Source: Firmicutes bacterium UBA1768
GTDB taxonomy: Bacteria; Bacillota; Clostridia; Peptostreptococcales; Anaerovoracaceae
Reading direction: 5' to 3'
NCBI GenBank assembly: GCA_002315335.1
Contig: DCGW01000050.1
Location: 3,396-17,204, forward strand
DNA length: 13,809 nt
The position numbers and the translations under genes were made by a program. Shown here in pieces: positions 1 to 6,341 of this stretch. Numbering within the stretch: the stretch's first letter is position 1; the number at the start of each line of letters is the position of its first letter. Below the pieces are notes generated by a model. The model had not been told where the DNA came from. It saw only the letters and a program-made list of their open reading frames with translations, and did not search any database.

Positions 1-816
1 CCCGAAGAAAAAGGAAGGTTTGACCTTAAGGGAAATATATTGTATGTGCTGATGATAGTATTTATCATCTACGGCTTAACCGATTTTTCTCTGAATTACG
101 GTGCAATTCTGCTGGTTCCGATAGGCTTGATTTTCGGAGTGTTCTTCGTAAGGCACGAGCTCACGTCAGACTCTCCTATGGTTGACGTGAGGCTTTTCGC
201 GGAAAACAAGGCATATACCTTTTCAAACCTTGCCGCTCTGTTAAACTATGCGGCAACCTATGCTATTTCGTATCTGCTTTCAATCTACCTGCAGGTTGTT
301 GCAGGCTATACATCACAGATAGCGGGCATAATTCTCATTACACAGCCCGTAGTTATGGCTATACTGACTCCAAAGATGGGTAAGCTATCAGATAAAATTC
401 AACCCTATAAGCTGGCCTCCGTCGGTATGGGCTTTTGTGCGGCGGCACTATTCGTGCTGGCCTTCCTGCAGATAAAAACACCTCTGATAGTAATAATAAT
501 CATTCTCGGTGTTGCAGGAGTGGGCTTCGGAATATTCAGCTCTCCGAACACCAACGCTGTAATGAGCTGCGTGCCAAAGTCATCATATGGTGTAGCTTCA
601 TCGGTGCTTTCAACCATGAGAAACTTAGGTCAGAACTGTGCTATGGTTATACTAACTATTGTTATTAGCTTCAGCCTTGGGAACGTCAAGCTTGCGGCCG
701 CTGAGCCTGCGGCCCTGGTTTCCACTATGAGGCTTGCATACATAGTATTTGCCGTAATCTGTCTGCTGGGGCTCTTCTGCTCTATGCAGAGAAGAAAAGC
801 TGTTGAAAAACAATAA
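1..816 (+). CDS. MFS transporter, DHA2-like drug/H+ exporter, 5'-truncated by window edge
   Basis: This is the C-terminal part of an integral-membrane exporter. The frame is open to base 1 and begins PEEKGRFDLKGN, which resembles the loop before the second half of 14-helix DHA2 (EmrB/QacA-type) permeases, so the true start is upstream of the window. The visible 271 residues contain about seven or eight hydrophobic segments. A conserved cytoplasmic loop, PKMGKLSDKIQPY, sits between helices and matches the G-x-L-[SA]-D-[RK] MFS loop. The stretch FGIFSSPNTNAVMSCVP is the usual DHA2 signature region. The protein ends in a basic tail (MQRRKAVEKQ). By family it would use the proton gradient to expel small molecules; the substrate cannot be told. 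An apparent TTG start at 40 is only an artefact of truncation. Confidence 0.85.
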   Translation, partial: PEEKGRFDLKGNILYVLMIVFIIYGLTDFSLNYGAILLVPIGLIFGVFFVRHELTSDSPMVDVRLFAENKAYTFSNLAALLNYAATYAISYLLSIYLQVVAGYTSQIAGIILITQPVVMAILTPKMGKLSDKIQPYKLASVGMGFCAAALFVLAFLQIKTPLIVIIIILGVAGVGFGIFSSPNTNAVMSCVPKSSYGVASSVLSTMRNLGQNCAMVILTIVISFSLGNVKLAAAEPAALVSTMRLAYIVFAVICLLGLFCSMQRRKAVEKQ

Positions 817-863
817 AAAGCTGAAAATGCAATAGGGAAAAGCCAATTCCTATTAAATTACAT

Positions 864-893
864 GGGATTAAAAACGGGCATATGTGTTATAAT
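864..893 (+). promoter_or_regulatory. Probable promoter of the cysteine-synthase-like gene
   Basis: There is a perfect -10 TATAAT at 888-893 with an extended -10 TG at 885-886 (TGT-TATAAT). The -35 position, about 865-870, reads GGATTA and is poor, which is usual for extended -10 promoters. It lies 27 bases before the start codon. Confidence 0.5.
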
Positions 894-919
894 ATTGCGG
901 CAAGGAGCGTGAAAAATTA

Positions 920-1852
920 ATGATATATAACAATATACTTGAAGCTATGGGAGGAACTCCACTGGTTCGTCTGTCAGATAGAATGGTGGATAAGGACAGC
1001 GCACAGATTCTCGTAAAATTTGAAGGACTAAATGTGGGCGGTTCAATCAAGACAAGAACTGCGTTCAATATGATTTGTGAGGCAGAAAAAGCCGGCAAAA
1101 TCAACGAAAATACTATTATTGTTGAGCCAACAAGCGGTAACCAGGGCATAGGGCTTGCGCTGGTGGGAGCGGTTCGGGGCTACAAGACAAGGATAATAAT
1201 GCCTGACTCGGTAAGCGTGGAAAGAAGAAAGCTTATAGAGCATTACGGTGCAGAGGTTGTTCTCGTTCACGATAAGGGTGATATTGGCGAGTGCATTGAA
1301 GAGTGTCTGGCTACAGCTGTAAGAATGGGAGAGGAAGACCCGAACGTATATATTCCTCAGCAGTTTGAAAATCCGTTCAATCCGGCTGTTCACAGAAGCC
1401 ATACGGGAATAGAAATCCTCGAACAGGTTGGCGGGCCAATCGACGGCTTTTGTTCAGGAATTGGTACAGGCGGTACTATAACTGGAATAGGCGAAACCCT
1501 AAAGGCAAAAAATCCTCAGATAGAAATCTGGGCTGTTGAGCCTGAAAATGCAGCAATTCTTTCCGGCGGGTCAATCGGAACCCACCTTCAGATGGGTATC
1601 GGCGACGGAATAATCCCTGAAATCCTCAATACGGAAATCTACAGCGATATCTGCATTATTAACGATGAGGAAGCCATTCAGACCGCAAGAAGACTGGCCT
1701 CAGAGGAAGGTCTTATGTGTGGAATTTCAAGCGGTACTAATGTGGCTGCAGCCATTAAGCTGGCAAAGAAGTTAGGTAAGGGAAAGACTGTTGTCACAGT
1801 TCTTCCGGACACAGCCGAGAGATACTTCTCAACCCCTCTTTTCGAGGAATAA
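920..1852 (+). CDS. Cysteine synthase family PLP-dependent enzyme
   Basis: A 310-residue fold-type II PLP enzyme of the O-acetylserine sulfhydrylase/cystathionine beta-synthase group, cytosolic. Visible motifs are the PLP lysine K44 in GGSIKTR, the substrate loop at residues 71-75 (TSGNQ), the phosphate-binding loop GTGGT at 182-186, GISSGTN near 268-274, and the C-terminal VLPDTAERY with STPLF typical of CysK. Length matches the family (about 305-320). Two signature positions differ from classical CysK: KDR is KTR and TSGNTG is TSGNQG, so the acceptor or nucleophile may not be O-acetylserine plus sulfide. The start is ATG 920; an AAGGAG lies at 902-907, giving a long 12-base spacer. The gene stands alone between its own promoter and terminator. 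The class assignment is firm, the exact reaction is not. Confidence 0.88.
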   Translation: MIYNNILEAMGGTPLVRLSDRMVDKDSAQILVKFEGLNVGGSIKTRTAFNMICEAEKAGKINENTIIVEPTSGNQGIGLALVGAVRGYKTRIIMPDSVSVERRKLIEHYGAEVVLVHDKGDIGECIEECLATAVRMGEEDPNVYIPQQFENPFNPAVHRSHTGIEILEQVGGPIDGFCSGIGTGGTITGIGETLKAKNPQIEIWAVEPENAAILSGGSIGTHLQMGIGDGIIPEILNTEIYSDICIINDEEAIQTARRLASEEGLMCGISSGTNVAAAIKLAKKLGKGKTVVTVLPDTAERYFSTPLFEE

Positions 1853-1872
1853 CAAGAGCATAATACATAATC

Positions 1873-1916
1873 AAAGAGCCTCAGATCAGATAATGACCCG
1901 AGGCTTTTGGTTTTGG
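1873..1916 (+). terminator. Rho-independent terminator after the cysteine-synthase-like gene
   Basis: AGCCTC at 1877-1882 pairs with GAGGCT at 1900-1905, extended by flanking A-T pairs. It is followed by TTTTGGTTTTGG. The loop is long (17 bases) and the stem short, so strength is uncertain. Confidence 0.6.
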
Positions 1917-1991
1917 TGAAGTATTTTTGCAGAATTAAATGTGTGAGTCTGTAATGTTATTCTTCAAAGTAGTTTTTTTAATGAAACTTAA

Positions 1992-2020
1992 TATTTTAGA
2001 GGGCGAATATGTGTTAAAAT
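1992..2020 (+). promoter_or_regulatory. Possible promoter for the SGNH hydrolase gene
   Basis: TAAAAT at 2015-2020 is preceded by an extended -10 TG (2012-2013). The -35 region (TATTTT) is weak. The start codon is about 70 bases downstream, preceded by a strong AAGGAG at 2081-2086. Confidence 0.4.
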
Positions 2021-2092
2021 AAACGAAGGTGAAAACAAGTTATTTATTTTGACCGATAATGTAAAAAAGGAGACTAAGAAAAGGAGATTTTT

Positions 2093-3440
2093 ATGAAGAA
2101 AAGAATATTAGCATTAATTTTGGCATTGGCAATGGTATTTTCGTCAATCCCTGTATTGGTTTCGGCTGATGATACTTATGCCGTTAATTCAAACATAGTT
2201 GGAAAAGCAAGCAACCCTCTTACCGTAAAATATTACAATAGCGACGGAGTAAAGTATACAAGCCTTGGTGACTCTATTGCTTATGGATTTGGATTGGATG
2301 GCTTTACATTTGATAAGCTGTTTATGTCTCTGGACGAAACTGGGGGGGGTAAATTATCGATATGGCACAACTTTGCCTCATAGCTATCCTTCACTAATCA
2401 GAAATTATTTTACTTCTAAAGGAGGCAATGATAATAATTTCAAGCAAAGAGCGCTCTGCATCGCAAGAATGGATGATTTGTGCACTCTGATTGACTCGGA
2501 AAAATATCCTGGAGATGACTATTATATTGGGTTAGTTAAAGGCTTGATGTTGGCTGGTGTTTATAATAGTGAAAATATGGACGATGCGATTAAAGCCGAC
2601 TTTGGCGGAGCTGTAGAAGCTGCTGACTTTATCACAGTTACTGCAGGCGGAAACAATTATTTCGGATTTTTTGTCATTGCGGAAGTCATGGGACAAAGCG
2701 GTGCTTTGAAAGGGGATCTTTCAAAATACTTTGGAGAATCGGGCGAAGAGGCCTTTTCTGTCTACAAGAATACAATTCTCGTACAGGCAAAGCTTCTTGA
2801 TAAGCTGACAGGCAAAGCAACATATGAGGAGAAGGTGGAGCAGGTATTTACATACCTGGAAAAATTCCTCTACACTACTGCGGCATACATCAAGAACACT
2901 CCTCAGCTCCTCGACTTAATTCATGAGAAAAATCCGGATGCAAAGGTAGCGCTTACCGGATTACCTGATATATTTGGAGAATATGATATTAAGGTTGGCA
3001 GCATAGTAATTGATTTGGAAAGCATAGTTGTACCAATGATTTCCATATTAAACAATGTTTTAAAGAATGCTGCTCAGTCCAGAAGTTCCTACGTCAGATA
3101 CATTGATATCTCAGATGTAGAACTCATTGCCCCAAGTGATACCAGCAGTATGCCTGATTGGGACGGACACACAATAGACTCAGATGTCCTGTCAGAGTTC
3201 TTTATGGCAAACCTTGCTATTTCACATCCGTCAGAGAAGGGTCATAAGCAAATTGCGGACAGAATAATGGAAAACTTTAAGTTCGTAAAAGAAGGCACAC
3301 CTACCATTAATATTATTGGAGCTATTAAGAACCTTTGGACGAGCATCCTAAGCCTTAGTGGTGTTACCAAGGCAAAAAATCTTCTCGATAGCCTTTCAAA
3401 AATCAATATTTTTGGAATATTAAAGCTTGACTGGAAGTAG
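2093..3440 (+). pseudogene. Secreted SGNH/GDSL-family hydrolase, frame interrupted by one base at a G8 tract
   Basis: ATG 2093 follows AAGGAG with 6-base spacing and opens a Sec signal peptide (basic MKKR, hydrophobic core, likely cut after VSA at residue 25). The SGNH block I serine is in YTSLGDS (S61). The frame then stops at 2383. One frame over, translation continues to 3440 with block III GGNN (about 185-188) and the catalytic histidine in SHPSEKGH (H378). Removing one G from the eight at 2342-2349 joins both parts into a 448-residue protein reading DETGGVNYRYGTT. Nucleophile and histidine would then be together. The usual aspartate three residues before the His is alanine (AISH), so the triad may be Ser-His or use another acid. 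Such enzymes are extracellular esterases, lipases or carbohydrate deacetylases; the substrate is unknown. The break may be a sequencing error, a true mutation, or slippage at the G run. Confidence 0.75.
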
Positions 3441-3484
3441 GTATATTGTCGTCTAAGGTGGAACGATAAAAACTATGAAAAGAA

Positions 3485-3517
3485 ACAGTGGTTTCAAACG
3501 AGACCGCTGTTTTTTTG
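3485..3517 (+). terminator. Rho-independent terminator after the SGNH hydrolase
   Basis: An 11-bp stem (ACAGTGGTTTC at 3485-3495 with GAGACCGCTGT at 3500-3510, including two G-U pairs) has a 4-base loop and runs into seven or eight T. This is a clear intrinsic terminator. Confidence 0.88.
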
Positions 3518-3590
3518 TTCATATAAATATAGCTTTATTCTAATATGTCAATAATATTCCATAACCTTTAGCTTTTAACTCCGATTTCAC

Positions 3591-3619
3591 TTGATTTATG
3601 CTCTTCAGAAGAATAAAAT
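3591..3619 (+). promoter_or_regulatory. Promoter of the adenosylhomocysteinase unit
   Basis: TTGATT (3591-3596), 17 bases, then TAAAAT (3614-3619). An overlapping TATAAT at 3619-3624 could serve as an alternative -10. A transcript start near 3626 leaves about 55 bases before the ATG at 3680 and argues against the ATG at 3629. Confidence 0.65.
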
Positions 3620-3679
3620 ATAATACGTATGGGCAAAATTGTGTTTTGCAGAAATAGTAAAAAGGAGCTATTAAAAATT

Positions 3680-4930
3680 ATGAAAGCTTATGAAATAAAG
3701 GATATAAACCTGGCACCGTCAGGACGACAGAAAATTGAGTGGGTAAGGAAAAACATGCCGTTATTGAACGGACTGGAAGAGGAATTCAGAAAAACAAGGC
3801 CATTCGAGGGAGTGAAGATTTCTCTTTCCATTCACCTCGAAGCAAAAACAGCCTATCTCTGTGAGGTGTTAGCGGCAGGCGGAGCGGAAATGTCTATAAC
3901 CGGCTCAAACGTTCTTTCGACTCAGGACGACGTTGCGGCGGCACTTGCAGTAGCAGGTCTTAAGACCTATGCAATTCACGGGGCTACCGATGAAGAATAC
4001 GAAAAGCATATAGAAATGAGTCTGGAGCACGGCCCTAACATTATTATTGACGATGGCGGAGACCTGGTAAACCTGCTCCACACAAAAAGACCGGACCTTA
4101 TGAAGGATTGCTGGGGCGGCTGCGAGGAAACCACAACAGGAATAATTCGACTTCGTGCGATGGAGGCTGAGGGCGCGCTTAAGTTCCCTATGGTAGCTGT
4201 TAATGACGCAAAGTGCAAGCACTTCTTCGACAATCGTTACGGCACAGGTCAGTCTGTCTGGGACAGCCTTATGAGAAATACCAACCTTATTATTGCGGGA
4301 AAAACTGTCGTTGTAGCAGGCTATGGCTGGTGCTCAAAGGGAATAGCGATGAGAGCAAGAGCTCTTGGAGCTAAGGTTATAGTAACCGAAATCGACCCGG
4401 TAGCTGCTGTTGAGGCAGTCATGGATGGCTATGAGGTTATGAAGATGGAAGAGGCAGCGCCGAGAGGGGACTTCTTTGTTTCTGCAACAGGCTGCAATAA
4501 GGTGATAAGCTATGACCATATGCTTCTTATGAAGGACGGAGCAATACTTGCAAACGCCGGCCACTTCAACGTTGAGATTGACATGAAAACCCTTGAAGAA
4601 AAGGCTGCCGAAAAGAAGGAAGCCAGAAAGAACATCATGGGCTACAGGCTGGATAACGGCAGGTGGATAAATGTAATAGCAGAAGGAAGACTTGTAAATA
4701 TTGCCGCTGCAGACGGTCACCCTGCAGAGATTATGGACATGAGCTTTGCTGTTCAGGCGCTTTCCGCACTCTATATTTTGAACAACAGGGGAAGTCTTGA
4801 AAACAGGCTCTACGACGTTTCGGATGAAATCGATACATTAATCGGATTTAGAAAGCTCAGGGCGTGGGGAATAGAAATCGACGAGCTTACGGATGAACAG
4901 AAGTCATATTTAGGCAGCTGGAACCTATAA
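3680..4930 (+). CDS. ahcY: Adenosylhomocysteinase (S-adenosyl-L-homocysteine hydrolase), short form
   Basis: A cytosolic NAD-dependent enzyme that splits S-adenosylhomocysteine to adenosine and homocysteine, removing the inhibitory product of methyl transfer. ATG 3680 gives MKAYEIKDINLAPSGR, the usual N-terminus. AAGGAG at 3662-3667 has a 12-base spacer, as upstream of the cysteine-synthase-like gene. An in-frame ATG at 3629 is rejected because it sits at the expected transcript start. Motifs in order are STQDDVAAAL, GGCEETTTGIIRL, NDAKCKHFFDNRYGTG (substrate and domain hinge), and the Rossmann loop GYGWCSKG with VIVTEIDP for NAD binding. At 416 residues it lacks the roughly 40-residue insert of the long eukaryote/proteobacterial form and resembles the compact Thermotoga/Clostridia type. 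The next gene starts 11 bases after its stop, so the two are almost surely co-transcribed. Confidence 0.95.
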   Translation: MKAYEIKDINLAPSGRQKIEWVRKNMPLLNGLEEEFRKTRPFEGVKISLSIHLEAKTAYLCEVLAAGGAEMSITGSNVLSTQDDVAAALAVAGLKTYAIHGATDEEYEKHIEMSLEHGPNIIIDDGGDLVNLLHTKRPDLMKDCWGGCEETTTGIIRLRAMEAEGALKFPMVAVNDAKCKHFFDNRYGTGQSVWDSLMRNTNLIIAGKTVVVAGYGWCSKGIAMRARALGAKVIVTEIDPVAAVEAVMDGYEVMKMEEAAPRGDFFVSATGCNKVISYDHMLLMKDGAILANAGHFNVEIDMKTLEEKAAEKKEARKNIMGYRLDNGRWINVIAEGRLVNIAAADGHPAEIMDMSFAVQALSALYILNNRGSLENRLYDVSDEIDTLIGFRKLRAWGIEIDELTDEQKSYLGSWNL

Positions 4931-4941
4931 AGGAAGAGAAA

Positions 4942-6285
4942 ATGAGTTTTTACGACGAGTATAAAAGAAAGCTAAGGACTGCAGCAGAGGCAGTTAAAGT
5001 GGTAAAGAACGGAGACTGGGTTGACTATGGTCTTGCGTGTTCGATTCCTTATACCTGCGACATGGAGCTTGCAAAGCGCAAGGAGGAGCTCAGGGATATC
5101 AAGGTAAGAGCAATGTATTCCATGCGCCCGATACAGATTGTGGAGCAGGATCCAAAGAGGGAGACCTTTACCTATAACGTGTGGCAGATGAGCGGTCTCG
5201 ACAGGAAATACCATGACAGGGGTCTTTGCAGCTATATACCGGGAGTATACAGGTATAAGCCGCTGTATTACCGACGTTATCTGACGGTTGACGTTGCGAT
5301 GGTAACCGTTTCGCCTATGGACAAGGATGGGTACTTCAGCTTTTCATATATCAATTCTTCGCAGAAGGCAATCTGCGATAAGGCGAAGATAGTAATTGTT
5401 GAGATTAACGAGAATATGAGGCGTGTTTTCGGAGGTGTTGACGACAAAATTCACATTTCTGAGGTTGACTATATTGTAGAAGGCCCAAATGTTGTAATTG
5501 ATGAAATTCCGCCTATTACACCGAATGAGGTGGACAAAAAAATTGCCGAAAACATAATGGACTATATTGTTGATGGGGCAAATATTCAGCTTGGTATCGG
5601 CGGAATGCCTAACGTTATCGGGCAGCTGATAGCCCAGTCGGACCTGAAGGACTTGGGCATGTACACCGAAATGACCTGTGACGGCTATGTTGACATGGCT
5701 GAGGCGGGCAAGCTGACCAATAAATACAACAGAGTCGGCGGCGGAGACGGTGTCTGGGCTGTTGCGATGGGAAGCAGGAAGCTTCTCGACTGGGTTGCGG
5801 AAAATCCTGCTGCAAGGTCATATCCGGTAAATTTTGTAAATTCGCCAAAGGTGATGTCCGAAAACGACAACCTCACCTGCATCTTAAACTGCATCAGTAT
5901 TGATTTGCTCAGTCAGTTCAGCTCTGAATCGTCGGGTCTCAGGCAGATTAGCGGAACCGGAGGGCAGATAGATTTTGCGGAGGGAGCCTTTGAGTCAAAC
6001 GGAGGCAAGTGCTTTATTGCGCTTTCTTCAACCAGAGAAGACAAGGACGGCAACCTTATTTCAAGAATAGTACCGATGCTGAAACCGGGCGAGATAGTTT
6101 CTACGCCTCGAAGCATTGCTTTTTACACCGCTACAGAGTATGGAGTTGTAAACTTAGGCGGACTTTCCACCTGGGAAAGAGCCGAAGCGATAATTAATCT
6201 TGCTCATCCCAAGTTCAGAGATGACTTTGTCAGAGAAGCTGAAAAGATGAATATCTGGAGAAAAACAGAACGCATCAACGGATAG
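4942..6285 (+). CDS. Acetyl-CoA hydrolase/transferase family CoA-transferase
   Basis: A 447-residue cytosolic CoA-transferase of the butyryl-CoA:acetate / 4-hydroxybutyrate CoA-transferase group, which moves CoA between carboxylic acids through a glutamyl-CoA intermediate. The likely catalytic glutamate is E243 in MYTEMTCDG. The GIGGMPN loop is at 218-224, GTGGQIDF at about 338-345, and the C-terminal HPKFRD and KMNIW regions match the family. Length is typical. SD AGGAAG (4931-4936) overlaps the end of ahcY, so translation may be coupled. Family members in gut Clostridia make butyrate or propionate by exchanging CoA with acetate. Conserved residues do not separate butyryl-CoA from other acyl-CoA substrates here, so no symbol is given. 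A homologous gene enters the right end of the window. Confidence 0.9.
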   Translation: MSFYDEYKRKLRTAAEAVKVVKNGDWVDYGLACSIPYTCDMELAKRKEELRDIKVRAMYSMRPIQIVEQDPKRETFTYNVWQMSGLDRKYHDRGLCSYIPGVYRYKPLYYRRYLTVDVAMVTVSPMDKDGYFSFSYINSSQKAICDKAKIVIVEINENMRRVFGGVDDKIHISEVDYIVEGPNVVIDEIPPITPNEVDKKIAENIMDYIVDGANIQLGIGGMPNVIGQLIAQSDLKDLGMYTEMTCDGYVDMAEAGKLTNKYNRVGGGDGVWAVAMGSRKLLDWVAENPAARSYPVNFVNSPKVMSENDNLTCILNCISIDLLSQFSSESSGLRQISGTGGQIDFAEGAFESNGGKCFIALSSTREDKDGNLISRIVPMLKPGEIVSTPRSIAFYTATEYGVVNLGGLSTWERAEAIINLAHPKFRDDFVREAEKMNIWRKTERING

Positions 6286-6341
6286 GCCGCGGTAAAAGTG
6301 GGTTTGGAATTGGAAATTTTTTACAGAAAAAGAGATGTTTT

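Noticed and set aside
3629..3679. Upstream in-frame ATG for adenosylhomocysteinase
   Set aside because: It is essentially at the predicted transcription start, and the extra 17 residues are absent from the family N-terminus.
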